Of a stretch of DNA of 64,000 nucleotides, positions 50,375-60,188 are shown in pieces. Each line of letters opens with the position of its first letter. Position 1 is the first letter of the stretch. Source of the DNA: Rhodococcus sp. 4CII (lineage in GTDB: Bacteria; Actinomycetota; Actinomycetes; Mycobacteriales; Mycobacteriaceae); NCBI RefSeq assembly GCF_014256275.1, contig NZ_JACCFE010000002.1:7007501-7071500 (forward strand), written 5' to 3'. Below the pieces are notes generated by a model. It was not told the origin of the DNA, did not search any database, and saw only the letters and a list, made by a program, of their open reading frames with translations. The position numbers and the translations under genes are program-made.

Positions 50375-52033
50375 TTATCCGGCTTTGGTGTAGATGTCGG
50401 CGTGTGCGGCGCGCATCACCTTCTTGTCCAGTTTGCCGACGCTGGTGCGAGGCAGGGCGTCGAGGTAGAGGACGGTGTCGGGCAGTTGCCACCTGGCGAA
50501 CGAACCGGCGAGCAGGGCGTGTATCTCTTCGATCGGCAGCTGCTCTCCGTTGGTGGTGACGACGAGCGCGACGGGGCGTTCCTGCCATTTGGGGTGTTCG
50601 ACGCCGATCACGGCTGCCTCGGCGACCCTCGGGTGCGCGAGAAGGGCGTTCTCCATGTCGATCGAGGAAATCCATTCCCCGCCACTCTTGATCACGTCCT
50701 TCAGGCGGTCTGTCAGCTTGAGGTATCCGTTGGGTGCGATGGTGCCGATGTCGCCGCTGCGCCAGTATCCGTCGAGGAAGTGGTCGGTGGCGTCGAGCTC
50801 GTGATAGCGCACGGTGATCCACGGCCCGCGCAGCAGCACCTCACCCTGGCTCTTGCCGTCGTGCGGAAGGTCGTTGCCGTCTGCGTCGACGATGCGGATG
50901 TCCACCCCGTTGACCGGTAGGCCTTGGCAACGTTTGAGGTCCCACTTCTGCTCCTCGGAAACACGTTCTCGCAGAAAGGGCTCGGCGTTGACGGCGACTG
51001 TCGGGGTGGTTTCGGTGGCGCCGTATGCATGAATGACGTCCGCACCGGTGAGCTCGTAGAAACCGCGCATCAACGACAGCGCGGGCTCGGTGGCACCCGA
51101 CAGCAGCCGCACCCGTCGGAAGTCCGGTTTCACAGCGAGTGTCTCGATGTGATCGAGCATCGGCTGGAAGATGGCCGGGGCACCGTTGGCCACGGTGACG
51201 TCTTCGGCGATCATGGCGTCGATCAACACCGGGGTGTCCTCGGCCAGGTAGCGGCCGGGCAAGACGATCTTTGCGGCGCTGTAGACCGCCGACTGGGGTA
51301 GACCCCAACATTGGCCATGGAACATCGGGGTGATCAACATGACGGTGTCGTTGCTGCGGATACCGAGGTTCGCGGCCTGCGCCATCGTGTGCAGGTAGAT
51401 GCCGCGATGGGAGTAGTAGACACCTTTGGGTGTGCCAGTGGTACCGGTGGTGTAGCAGGCGCTGTAGGCGGAGGTCTCGGCAATGACGGGCCAGTCGAAG
51501 TGGTCGGGGGCCGCGGCGACCATGTCCTCGAAGTGGTGGACGTCGACCAGGGTGGTGGCGATCTGCGACATCGGTTTGTCCGACATCACCACCCACGCAC
51601 GGATGTTCGGTGCGAACGGTGCCAGCGCCTCTGCGATCGGAAGAAGGCTCTCGTCGACCAGGACGACACTGGCCTCGCTGTGCGAGGTGACGTAGCCGAG
51701 GTCTTCCGAGGCCAGCCGCAGGTTCATTTGCAGCATCACCGCACCGGTGCCCGGGATGGCCCAGTAGAGTTCGAAGTGCCGCTTGCTGTTCCAGTCGAGG
51801 ACGCCCACGACGTCGCCCGCGCCGACGCCGAGCGCGGTCAACACGTTGGCGGTCCGCTGCATCCTGGTGTACGCCTCGCCGTAGGTGTAGTGGTCCCAGC
51901 CGCCCTCCGGGGTACGGAACACGATTTGCTGTTGCGGGTAGGTCCGGGCGGAGTGCCGGATCAGGGTGGTGGTGTTGAGTTGGTAGTCGTCGCCGTGGGT
52001 CGACGGCCGCCCCTCGATTATGTCGTGCGTCAT
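50375..52033 (-). CDS. Acyl-CoA synthetase / fatty-acid-CoA ligase
   Basis: A 552-residue adenylate-forming ligase. The P-loop-like A3 motif is YSACYTTGTTGTPKGVYYSH; A5 is VIHAYGATETTPT; A7 is GYWRSGDIGTIAPNGYLKLT; A8 is DRLKDVIKSGGEWISSIDME; A10 carries the catalytic lysine in RTSVGKLDKKVM. It is the last of three genes (GMC oxidoreductase, aldehyde dehydrogenase, ligase), 90 bases after the dehydrogenase. It would activate the acid formed by them to the CoA ester. AGGAG precedes the ATG. Confidence 0.93.
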   Translation of the reverse strand: MTHDIIEGRPSTHGDDYQLNTTTLIRHSARTYPQQQIVFRTPEGGWDHYTYGEAYTRMQRTANVLTALGVGAGDVVGVLDWNSKRHFELYWAIPGTGAVMLQMNLRLASEDLGYVTSHSEASVVLVDESLLPIAEALAPFAPNIRAWVVMSDKPMSQIATTLVDVHHFEDMVAAAPDHFDWPVIAETSAYSACYTTGTTGTPKGVYYSHRGIYLHTMAQAANLGIRSNDTVMLITPMFHGQCWGLPQSAVYSAAKIVLPGRYLAEDTPVLIDAMIAEDVTVANGAPAIFQPMLDHIETLAVKPDFRRVRLLSGATEPALSLMRGFYELTGADVIHAYGATETTPTVAVNAEPFLRERVSEEQKWDLKRCQGLPVNGVDIRIVDADGNDLPHDGKSQGEVLLRGPWITVRYHELDATDHFLDGYWRSGDIGTIAPNGYLKLTDRLKDVIKSGGEWISSIDMENALLAHPRVAEAAVIGVEHPKWQERPVALVVTTNGEQLPIEEIHALLAGSFARWQLPDTVLYLDALPRTSVGKLDKKVMRAAHADIYTKAG

Positions 52034-52123
52034 GTCGTACTCCTGCAGATTGATGCGAGGTCGGATGGTGAAGGTTGCGGTGGCCGCACGCGGGTTTCCC
52101 GGCGGGACCGGTCCGGCTGTCGG

Positions 52124-53638
52124 TCATCGTCCCCAGAGCATCACCATGAGGCGGTCGAACAGGCGTGATCGGCGCGCGTTGTTCGGGAACATGGTCGGTT
52201 CGCGAGTGAGCGCGAATCGCGTGGTCAGGATCGTATGGGTGTCACAGTATTTGCGGATTCCGTCTTTCCCGTGTCGTCCACTGCCGAACCCGGACCGACC
52301 GGCGCCGGCGAAGGGTGCCTCTTGGGCGAGAAAGCTCATGATCGCATCGTTGATCCAGGTGTTGCCCGCGACCATTCGCCGTGCGAGGTGGTTTGCCTTT
52401 GAGATATTGCGACTGAAAATGGTCGATCCCAGCCCGTAGACGGTGTCATTGGCGAGGCGAACGGCTTCCTCTTCGTCGCGCACCTTCATGATCGGCAGGA
52501 TCGGACCGAACGTTTCTTCTTGCATTACCTTCATCGTGTGGTCGACGTCGACGAGAACGGTCGGCTGGAAGAACCTGCCGGCGCCCGGTTCGCGTTCGCC
52601 GCCGACGAGAACGCGCGCGCCCTTGGCAGTTGCATCGCCGATGTGACTCTCGATGATGTCGAGTTGCGGTGCGAAGGTGATTGCGCCGACGTCCGTCGAG
52701 CCGAAATCCCCGGGTGCGCCGATCCGCAGTCGCGCGACCTTCTCGGTTACCTTGGTCACGAACTCGTCGTATACCGGTGCTTCGACGTAGACGCGTTCGA
52801 TGCCCATACAGATCTGGCCGGCGTTGCGGATCGACCACTCCACGGCCACGTTCGCGGCACGCTCGAGGTTCGCATCGGCCAGGACGATCATCGGGTCCTT
52901 GCCGCCCAGTTCCAGCGACGACGGAATGAGCCGCTCGCCGCAGCGGGTGGCGATCCGGCGTCCGGTGCGGGTGGAACCGGTGAACTGGATCATGTCGGCA
53001 CAGTCGACGAGCGCGGCGCCCGTATCGCCGGCGCCGGTGGCGACCTGGAGGACACCCGTCGGGAACCCGACCTCGGCCGCGCCGCGAACCACCTGCTCGA
53101 CGGCAAGCGGCGCAACCTCGCTCGGCTTGAGAATCACCGTGTTGCCGGCCATCAGCGCCGGGAGCGCGTCACCGACCGACGCGGTGAGCGGATAGTTCCA
53201 CGGCGCGATGACACCGACCACTCCGTGCGGGCGGTACCGGACGACGACCTTCTTTCCGAGCACGAACGGAGAGTGGGTGCGGATTTTCTCCTCCGCGAGG
53301 TATTTTCCAGCGTTCTTGGCCCAGAAGCCCATCGAGTCGGCGAGGTAGAACAGTTCGGCCAGCAGCGCATCCTCGCGGGTCTTGCCGTTCTCGGCCACAA
53401 TGGTGTCGATGAGCGCGGCGCGGTTGGCGACGAACCAGGATCGCAGTTTGCGCGCCAACTCGGCGCGACGATGGAATCCGATTTTCGCCCAGGCGGGTTG
53501 GGCGGCACGCGCACGGACTACCAGTTCGGCCACGTGGTCGGCGGTCATGTCCTCGATGTGGCCGATCACCCGACCGGTAGCCGGATTCTCGATCGCAATG
53601 GTCGCGGCCGTGTCACGGCTCTGCAGCGGTATCGTCAT
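52124..53638 (-). CDS. Aldehyde dehydrogenase
   Basis: A 504-residue ALDH. VGVIAPWNYPLTASVGDALP and ILKPSEVAPL are the cofactor region; FTGSTRTGRRIA is the nucleotide turn; SLELGGKDPMIVLADANLER carries the general-base glutamate; NAGQICMGIERVYVE has the catalytic cysteine in the GQ-x-C motif; ETFGPILPIMKV is the second glutamate. The start overlaps the GMC gene's stop. It resembles the coniferyl-aldehyde/long-chain ALDH group, which has a C-terminal basic hydrophobic tail as here (FDRLMVMLWGR), possibly a membrane contact. Confidence 0.93.
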   Translation of the reverse strand: MTIPLQSRDTAATIAIENPATGRVIGHIEDMTADHVAELVVRARAAQPAWAKIGFHRRAELARKLRSWFVANRAALIDTIVAENGKTREDALLAELFYLADSMGFWAKNAGKYLAEEKIRTHSPFVLGKKVVVRYRPHGVVGVIAPWNYPLTASVGDALPALMAGNTVILKPSEVAPLAVEQVVRGAAEVGFPTGVLQVATGAGDTGAALVDCADMIQFTGSTRTGRRIATRCGERLIPSSLELGGKDPMIVLADANLERAANVAVEWSIRNAGQICMGIERVYVEAPVYDEFVTKVTEKVARLRIGAPGDFGSTDVGAITFAPQLDIIESHIGDATAKGARVLVGGEREPGAGRFFQPTVLVDVDHTMKVMQEETFGPILPIMKVRDEEEAVRLANDTVYGLGSTIFSRNISKANHLARRMVAGNTWINDAIMSFLAQEAPFAGAGRSGFGSGRHGKDGIRKYCDTHTILTTRFALTREPTMFPNNARRSRLFDRLMVMLWGR

Positions 53639-55266
53639 CACGTAGCTCCGGACCCGGCGGCGGTGACCTCGGATGCAGACGTCGCGACGGTTGTGCCGAC
53701 GAAATCTGCGCAACGCTCACCGATCATGATTGCCGGTGCGTTGGTATTGCCGCGGATGAGGGTGGGCATGACCGACGTATCGGCCACCCGCAGGCCATCG
53801 ACACCGTGGACACGCAGCTGCGGATCGACGACCCCGTCGTCGGGGGTACCGATACGCGCGGTGCAGGCGGGGTGATAGGTGTGCTGAACCGAGGTACGGA
53901 TCCAGGCCTCCACCTCTTCGCGCGTTCGCACATCACGGCCCGGGGTGATTTCGGTGCCCAGGACCGCGCGGGCGGGTCCGGTCGCGGCGATGTCGCGAGC
54001 GAGGTCGACGGCGTCGATCATCTCGTCCATCTCCGCGCGGGTAGAGAGCATGTTGTACGTGACTCGGGGTTTGCGTGTCGGGTCGTTCGATCGGATCCGC
54101 ACCGTGCCCCGGCTGCGCGGCGCGATGTAGGACATCGCGATCGTCGCCGCGGGCACGTCCCACGCCATCTGGCCGTGATCGTAGAAGTATCCGGGGGCGA
54201 AGAGGCACTGGAAATTGGGTGCCGGCATGGCGGCATCGGTGCGAACGTGGGCGGCGGCCTCGGCGACGTTGCTCGTGAGTTTGCCGCGCCGGCGTAACAG
54301 CCACTCCAACAGGTACTTCGGCTTCTTCGCGTCTGCGATGCCGATGTGGCCGTCGGTCAGTTCGTAGGTGGTGTAGACGAGTGGGTGCTCCATCAGGTTC
54401 TCGCCCACGGCCGGCAAGTCGACGACAGGCTTCACCCCCACCGAGCGAAGGAAGTCAGCTGGGCCGATGCCCGAATGCTGGAGCAGCGCAGGGGTGTTGA
54501 ATGCTCCACCGGACACGATGATCTCGGCGCGGGCGTTGATTCGCTCCGTATTGCCGTTCCGGTCGGAGGTCTCGACGGCGACCGCTCGGCCCCGCTCGAC
54601 GATGATCCGGGTGACGAGAGAGTCGGTGCGAACTTCCAGATTGCGCCGCCGCGCGATCGGTGCAAGGTATGCCTCGGCGCTGCCGAAGCGCATGCCACGA
54701 TGCTGGGTGACCTGCACCCGTCCCGTCCCGTCCTGTCTTTCACCGTTGAAGTCGTTGTTGCGCTCGATCCCCAGGGCAGCCGCGGCCTCGACGAGTGCCA
54801 GGCTGACCGGGTCCGGGTCGGGAATGCGGGTGACCTTCAGTGCGCCCGCGGTGCCATGATAGGTGCCACCGAATTCGTCATTCGATTCGAAGCGCTTGAA
54901 GATCGGGAGCACGTCCGCATACGACCAACCGGTGGCGCCGTTCTCGGCCCAGGAGTCGTAGTCGAGCCTGTTGCCGCGGAGGTAGATCATCGCGTTCATC
55001 TCACTCGATCCGCCGACCATCTTCCCGCGCGGAGAGAACAGACGGCGCCCGTTGAGGTGCGGTTCGGGCTCGGTCCAATAGTCCCAGTCGAGCTTTCCGT
55101 GAAACTGCTGGGAGAATGCGGCAGGCGCCTTCACCTCGAGCCGGCGATTGCCGCCGCCGGCTTCGATGAGCAGTACCCGCGCGGTTTTCCTCTCACTCAG
55201 CCGAGCGGCTACCGCGCACCCCGCCGAACCGGCGCCGATCACGATGTAGTCCGTCTCATGTGACAT
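53638..55266 (-). CDS. GMC-family FAD-dependent alcohol dehydrogenase
   Basis: A 542-residue GMC oxidoreductase (choline dehydrogenase/alkanol dehydrogenase-like). The FAD motif is DYIVIGAGSAGCAVAARLSE; GKMVGGSSEMNAMIYLRGN is GMC signature 1; SGGAFNTPALLQHSGIGP is signature 2; the catalytic His-Asn pair is in TYHPACTARIG and RGNTNAPAIMIGERC. It is first of three genes that together take an alcohol to an acyl-CoA. ATG 55266 has AAGGAG upstream. The electron acceptor and alcohol are unknown; related proteins act on long-chain, terpenoid or polyether alcohols. Confidence 0.92.
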   Translation of the reverse strand: MSHETDYIVIGAGSAGCAVAARLSERKTARVLLIEAGGGNRRLEVKAPAAFSQQFHGKLDWDYWTEPEPHLNGRRLFSPRGKMVGGSSEMNAMIYLRGNRLDYDSWAENGATGWSYADVLPIFKRFESNDEFGGTYHGTAGALKVTRIPDPDPVSLALVEAAAALGIERNNDFNGERQDGTGRVQVTQHRGMRFGSAEAYLAPIARRRNLEVRTDSLVTRIIVERGRAVAVETSDRNGNTERINARAEIIVSGGAFNTPALLQHSGIGPADFLRSVGVKPVVDLPAVGENLMEHPLVYTTYELTDGHIGIADAKKPKYLLEWLLRRRGKLTSNVAEAAAHVRTDAAMPAPNFQCLFAPGYFYDHGQMAWDVPAATIAMSYIAPRSRGTVRIRSNDPTRKPRVTYNMLSTRAEMDEMIDAVDLARDIAATGPARAVLGTEITPGRDVRTREEVEAWIRTSVQHTYHPACTARIGTPDDGVVDPQLRVHGVDGLRVADTSVMPTLIRGNTNAPAIMIGERCADFVGTTVATSASEVTAAGSGAT

Positions 55267-55392
55267 GAATCTCTCCTTCGTTGGTAAAATCGAAGGTACT
55301 GACGCCGCATCCGGCGACCAATGGTTCGCACGCCAACAGATCCCGGCCGTGTTGTACTCCAGCACAAAGAAGGACGGTCTAGACTCGGCGAC

Positions 55393-56670
55393 ATGGCCGG
55401 CGCGGCACAATCCGGGTCCCGGGATCGGTACGGCGAGCTCTCTGCAGAGGGTCGCCGCCTGGTGGCCGAGGTCGCCGCCGAGCTCGGTGACCACTTGGAA
55501 TCGGCGCGAACGGCGGTCAATGCGCGCGTCCTGGTCGAATTGCCCGAGCTGGATCAGGCACCGCTGGAGCTGCGCGACGGTTTCGATCGCTCGACCAGTG
55601 CGCACATGGCCTTGCTCCGGGGGATGCTCGGCGCGTGGACCGATCCGAGCGCGGCGCCCGCGCCGAAGGAGGCCATCGACTGGGGTGTGGATCTCGCCCG
55701 TCACGGGATTCCGATCGAAACGCTGTTGCGCGCCTATCGGATCGGACACGGCGAATTCTGGCAGTTCTGGCTGAAATTGCTGTCGGCCCGGGTCGACGAT
55801 CCCAACCTGCTGGCCGAGACGTCCGCCGCGACTTCGGACTACACGTTCCGGTACGTTGATGCAGCGCTCGTGCCGATCATCGATGAATACCTCCGGGAGC
55901 GAGAGCGTTTGGCGCGGCGAGCGCAGAGCCTGGGCGAAGCCGAACTACGGCGCGTGCTCCGCGGAGACGCCGTCGACATCGGTTTGGCGAGCGAGCGGAT
56001 GCGGTATCGACTCGACCGCTGGCACATCGGGTTCATCGTGTGGTCCGACGCGGACGACGAGGTCGACGTCACGCCGCAACTCGACCGAGCCGGGGCCCGA
56101 GTCGCCGAAGTATTGCGAGGTACCGAATCATTGGTGGTGCCTGCGGGCCGCTCGGTGCTGTACGGGTGGGTCGGGTCGTCGCGACGCCGCGGCGGAACGA
56201 CGGCGCATTCGGAGATCGACGGCATGCACGTCTGCGTGGGCTCACCGGGAAAGGGCATCGCCGGCTTCCGGCGCACCCACGATCAGGCCGGGCTGGCGCG
56301 GCGGGTGGCCCGACTGTCGACACCGGTTCCCGCGTACCTCGACTACCGCGACTGTGCGGTCGCGGCACTGCTGTGCGCGGACGTCGACCGCGCCCGCGAG
56401 TTCGTCTCCGAGGTCCTCGGCGAGACCCTCGAACGCGACGACGCGGACCGGCTACTCGAAACCGTGTCGGTCTACCAACACGAGGGATTGAGCCTCAGCC
56501 GTGCAGCCGAGCGGCTGCACGTGCACCGCAACACTGTCGCCTACCGGGTGCGCCGCGTGGTCGAGGCCAGCACCGAGAACGACGGCGGTTCACTGCATCT
56601 CCGGGCGGCAGTCGAACTGGCAAGGATCGTCGGACCCGTCGCAGACCGGGGGCACCGTCGGGAGGTATGA
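55393..56670 (+). CDS. PucR-family transcriptional regulator
   Basis: A 425-residue regulator. N-terminal helical domain (RLVAEVAAELGDHLESARTA, AHMALLRGMLGAWTDPSAAP, PIETLLRAYRIGHGEFWQFW), a middle domain, and a C-terminal CdaR/PucR HTH (LSLSRAAERLHVHRNTVAYR, VRRVVEASTEN). It is divergent from the GMC-ALDH-ligase operon, and such regulators usually act on the neighbouring operon in response to its substrate. ATG 55393 is taken as start. An imperfect inverted repeat (CCTTCG, 10-base gap, CGAAGG, 55275-55296) lies next to the GMC start. Confidence 0.9.
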   Translation: MAGAAQSGSRDRYGELSAEGRRLVAEVAAELGDHLESARTAVNARVLVELPELDQAPLELRDGFDRSTSAHMALLRGMLGAWTDPSAAPAPKEAIDWGVDLARHGIPIETLLRAYRIGHGEFWQFWLKLLSARVDDPNLLAETSAATSDYTFRYVDAALVPIIDEYLRERERLARRAQSLGEAELRRVLRGDAVDIGLASERMRYRLDRWHIGFIVWSDADDEVDVTPQLDRAGARVAEVLRGTESLVVPAGRSVLYGWVGSSRRRGGTTAHSEIDGMHVCVGSPGKGIAGFRRTHDQAGLARRVARLSTPVPAYLDYRDCAVAALLCADVDRAREFVSEVLGETLERDDADRLLETVSVYQHEGLSLSRAAERLHVHRNTVAYRVRRVVEASTENDGGSLHLRAAVELARIVGPVADRGHRREV

Positions 56671-56700
56671 CGGCGACATGCCCAGTCGCGCACGCGACAG

Positions 56701-57509
56701 CTAATCGTCCTCTTGTAGCTCGACGAGGGCGAGTGCGGTGTCCACCGCGATCGGATTCTCGGCCGAGGGGCGCGGTAGTAGTTCGTCGACTCGTGCGAGC
56801 CGTCGGTCGATCGTGTTCCGGTGTGTAAACAGCTTCTCGGACGCCTTCGAGGTATTGAACTGTTCAGCGATGAACACCCGCACCGTGTGGCGCAGCACGC
56901 GGTCGGCGCTCGCCAGCGCGCCGAGCGTGTCGGCGATGAAGAGCTGCGGTTCCGCGACATCGGACGTCAGCAGGGAGATCAGCTCCACGGTGCGGCGAAC
57001 CGGTGAGCGCGTAGCCGAGCTACGCCTCTGCCCGATCACGGGCGATCGGAGCTCCCCGGAGCAGCAGCTGCACCGTGGCAAGACGTTGGATCAGCGGTCC
57101 GCGTGCGAGCTCGGTCCGCACTTCGCCGACATGGGCGGACACCGCAGCCCTCGAATCATCGAAATGGGCCGTGAGCGAGTTCGCTGAGATCTCGACCAGC
57201 TCTCGGAGATCGTCGCCGTTCTCCGTAGTGTCGAAACACCCCTTCAGCCACCAGTTCCACACGACGCGTTGCGATGCGGCGATGCGCGCCACGCATCGAC
57301 GTCATCGGTGTCGACGCCGCGCAATACCAGGTCCCGCGTATACGCATGGAGGTCCGGGATGAGTGTCGGCTCGACCCGCTGCCCGGGTCGGTCGATATTG
57401 GCCACGAGCCAGTGGGCCGGCGTCGACTGGGTAAAGTGTCGATCCAGCTCGGCGTGCGCTGACCGGCCGCCCACGCCTCGTCGGCGACGTCGGCCACAGT
57501 CGACTGCAT
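56701..57509 (-). pseudogene. Frameshifted and internally deleted PucR-family regulator
   Basis: Several frames on the minus strand each carry a piece of a PucR regulator. Near 57440-57509: STVADVADEAWAAGQ. Then, in another frame, VANIDRPGQRVEPTLIPDLH to DAWR; in a third, AASQRVVWNWWLKGCFDTTE to RDRAEA (57020-57292); and the C-terminal HTH in a fourth (TSKASEKLFTHRNTIDRRLA; 56701-57081). The middle domain is largely missing. At least three frame changes and a deletion make it non-functional. It lies beside an intact PucR gene, to which it is only distantly similar. Confidence 0.85.
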
Positions 57510-57966
57510 CCGCGTGGCGAGGCCCCGACAGATCGCATACCCGCGGAGGGGGCGTCGGCCCCAGCCGTCCAGATTCGTTCACCGTGTCTCCCTGGCCGTC
57601 GTCGGATCCGGAATGCGAGATCCGCCTCCAGGCGATTCTCCCGGGCGTTGCACTCTGCATCAGCAGGGCAGCGATGTAGGTGCAGATTGTCACTGGTCCA
57701 CCGCGCTCCTGCCTGCGAGTGTTGCACATCACATCATCAACACTGCCTCCGTGACGCGTCCAGCGTCGCCCCGGCAGTCATTCACGTTGTCACGCACGGT
57801 TACCCGCTCAAAACGCGGTCATCTCGTGGGGCAAGACAGCGAAGCCTCGCAACCTACAGACAGGGAAGATTGACATGACCGGATGGACCTGGACCGCGGC
57901 GCCGTGCGTCGCTCCTCGAGGCCGGCTCCTGGCCGCGCGCACTCCTTCGGACGAGGGACGCCTCTG
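57510..57966. other. Gap upstream of the APC permease
   Basis: About 455 bases. The remnant PucR reading frames fade out here. The promoter of the permease gene is expected near its 3' end, but no clear elements were identified. Confidence 0.4.
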
Positions 57967-59388
57967 ATGAGCAGCATCGAGTGTGAAGATTCCGCCGGGC
58001 ACCTCGAAAGCGGCCATTTCGGCCGCGGCACACTGGTGTCGCTCTCACTGGCATCGTTCTTCCCGGCGGTCGGCATCGCCCTCGTTCCGACACTGGTCCT
58101 CACCGCGGTCGGAAACCCCACCGCGTGGCATGCGTCGCTCCTCGCCGCGATCTGCGTGATCCTGATCGGGCGAGCGATTATCGTGTTCGCGGGCCGATTC
58201 GTCGCGACAGGCTCGCTCTACTCCTACATATCCGAAGTCTTCGGGCCATGGGCGCGCTACCTGACCGGCGCCGCGATGGCGGGTGGGTTCGTCTGCGGGG
58301 TCGGCGGACTGGCGATGCTGGTCGGACGCTTCCTCGGCAGCTTCATACATGAACGCCAGGCCGACCCGACCGACCTGTCAGCACTCCACTTCCCCACCCA
58401 AAGTGTGATCTTCGCGCTCGCCTTCCTGATCGCAGCCGGAATCGCATATCGCGGCCTCGACAGCTCCGTGGTCGTCGTCGTCGGCCTGGCTGTGCTGTCC
58501 ACCCCGCTGGTCGCCCTCATCACCCTCGCCAGTGTGCGACACACGGGCCTGCAACTCGCGATGCAGTTCGACTTCAGCCAGTTCAGCGTGGGGTCCACGC
58601 TGCGGGGCGTGGCCATCGGTGCCGCGTTCCTCATCGCCTTCGAGAGCTGCGCCGCGCTGGCAGCCGAGACCCGAGATCCTGAGCGCAACATCCCCGTGGC
58701 GGTGATGGCGGTACCGGTGGTATTGGGCGGCGTCTACACCCTTGCGACCATCTTGCAGGTTCCTGGTCTCCTGCAGGCCTCTGACCAGCTGGCCGCGGGG
58801 GTGTCGCCGCCGGCCGCGCTGGCCGTGCAGGCAGGCCTGGGACCGTCGGTTGCGGCAGCCACCGACCTCGTGCTCGCAGCCGCGTGCTTCTCCTCGCTCG
58901 TCGCCTTCGTCAACTACGGTGCCCGATTCGCACTTGCGTTCGCCGAGGACGGCCTGCTCCCTGCACCCCTGACGCGCATCCACCCGCGGTTCCACAGCCC
59001 GCACGTGGCCGTCGTGTCGCTCGCCCTCATATCTCTCGCGTTCATCTCGGCCGCGGTGCTCCTGGTCGGCGACGTGTCGGCCGCGTATGACGCACTTGCC
59101 ACCCTGCTGGTGTACATCTGGGTGCTGCCGTACGTGCTGATCGCCGCGGGCGCGATCGTGCTGACGCGTCGGGCACGAGAGTTCCGCCCGGGCCTGTGGG
59201 TCGCCGCCGGCGTCGGCGGGGCCGCCATGGCGTGGACCTACGTCAACGGCTGGATCAATCCTCCGGCGGCTCAGTCGGATTCGATGACGTGGGTTGCCGC
59301 AATCGTGATCGCCGTCGTGCTGGTGCTGTTCGTTCTGTGCAGGGTTCTCCGACGGGGCGCGCAGCAGCACGAGCGCGTCGACGTGTGA
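57967..59388 (+). CDS. APC-family amino acid/polyamine permease
   Basis: A 473-residue APC permease with about 12 membrane segments. ATGSLYSYISEVFGPWARYL is the conserved segment 3 region; AAFLIAFESCAALAAETRDP is the segment 6 signature with E-x-R-x-P-x-R/N-I. No substrate can be read from sequence. It lies 45 bases upstream of the first porin gene, on the same strand, so the three may be co-transcribed, which would link outer-membrane and inner-membrane uptake. ATG 57967 is chosen; an earlier ATG at 57883 is possible. Confidence 0.88.
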   Translation: MSSIECEDSAGHLESGHFGRGTLVSLSLASFFPAVGIALVPTLVLTAVGNPTAWHASLLAAICVILIGRAIIVFAGRFVATGSLYSYISEVFGPWARYLTGAAMAGGFVCGVGGLAMLVGRFLGSFIHERQADPTDLSALHFPTQSVIFALAFLIAAGIAYRGLDSSVVVVVGLAVLSTPLVALITLASVRHTGLQLAMQFDFSQFSVGSTLRGVAIGAAFLIAFESCAALAAETRDPERNIPVAVMAVPVVLGGVYTLATILQVPGLLQASDQLAAGVSPPAALAVQAGLGPSVAAATDLVLAAACFSSLVAFVNYGARFALAFAEDGLLPAPLTRIHPRFHSPHVAVVSLALISLAFISAAVLLVGDVSAAYDALATLLVYIWVLPYVLIAAGAIVLTRRAREFRPGLWVAAGVGGAAMAWTYVNGWINPPAAQSDSMTWVAAIVIAVVLVLFVLCRVLRRGAQQHERVDV

Positions 59389-59433
59389 CCGCCGAAATCG
59401 CCGCCGCACCCCCGAAAAAGGAGTACTGAGAAA

Positions 59434-60117
59434 ATGATCGTTCAACGCAAGTCCGGCCTGCGCCGTGGCGCCCGTATTGCAGGCCTGGGTGCTGCTGCGG
59501 CTGCCATCCTCGGTTTGATGTCTACTGGTGCGGCGAGCGCGGATACTTTCATCCCGCTGCCTGATGGTTCGAAGACCGGCCCGAATGTGACGTTGACGCG
59601 GACGGCGGAGAGTGCTCTGTCGTCGCCGTCGTTGGCTGCCAATGGCGCCGGTCGTGTGGCGTGGGTGTCGGGCACGGTGACGGCTGACGTCAACGGGCTC
59701 GAGGACGTCACCGACGTTCCGGACGCGAACAACACGACGAACAATGCGGGTACCTACAACGGTACGAATGCGTCGACCACGCATGGTGTTTCGCGGGTGT
59801 CGACCGGGTACATCGTGGGTTGCCAGGTGGACATCACGGGTCTGTCGGCGAACCCGTCGTTCAGTCTGGGTTTGGATTCGTTGTCGGCGAGTGCGGGTCT
59901 GACGGTTCCGTTGGCTTCGGGTGAGGTCAAGTACGTGCCGATTGCGGCGAAGGACATCAAGAAGGATGGCGTCTACGCGCTGCAGTACCAGGATTCGGAG
60001 CTGCAGGTGCAGAAGTGCGGCGGTTTCGCGCAGGCTCGGTCGTACTCGGTCGTGGAGATCGTGGGTAACGACTACTCGAAGACCGTTCTGTACGGTGCGC
60101 CGTTCAGCATCGGCTGA
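59434..60117 (+). CDS. MspA-family outer-membrane porin
   Basis: A 227-residue exported porin. Signal peptide GARIAGLGAAAAAILGLMST with cleavage after ASA; mature protein begins DTFIPLPDGSK. Beta-rich: RVAWVSGTVTADVNGLEDVT, YIVGCQVDITGLSANPSFSL, and C-terminal SYSVVEIVGNDYSKTVLYGA ending PFSIG, as in MspA relatives. MspA forms octameric channels through the mycolate membrane. AAAGGAG precedes the ATG. A strongly related copy follows 71 bases downstream. Confidence 0.9.
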   Translation: MIVQRKSGLRRGARIAGLGAAAAAILGLMSTGAASADTFIPLPDGSKTGPNVTLTRTAESALSSPSLAANGAGRVAWVSGTVTADVNGLEDVTDVPDANNTTNNAGTYNGTNASTTHGVSRVSTGYIVGCQVDITGLSANPSFSLGLDSLSASAGLTVPLASGEVKYVPIAAKDIKKDGVYALQYQDSELQVQKCGGFAQARSYSVVEIVGNDYSKTVLYGAPFSIG

Positions 60118-60188
60118 TTTCGGTCTCTTTCGCTGTTCTTCCACCCACTTTCTCGCGTGTGCGAGGTTTCTATCCCTGAGAGGGAACA

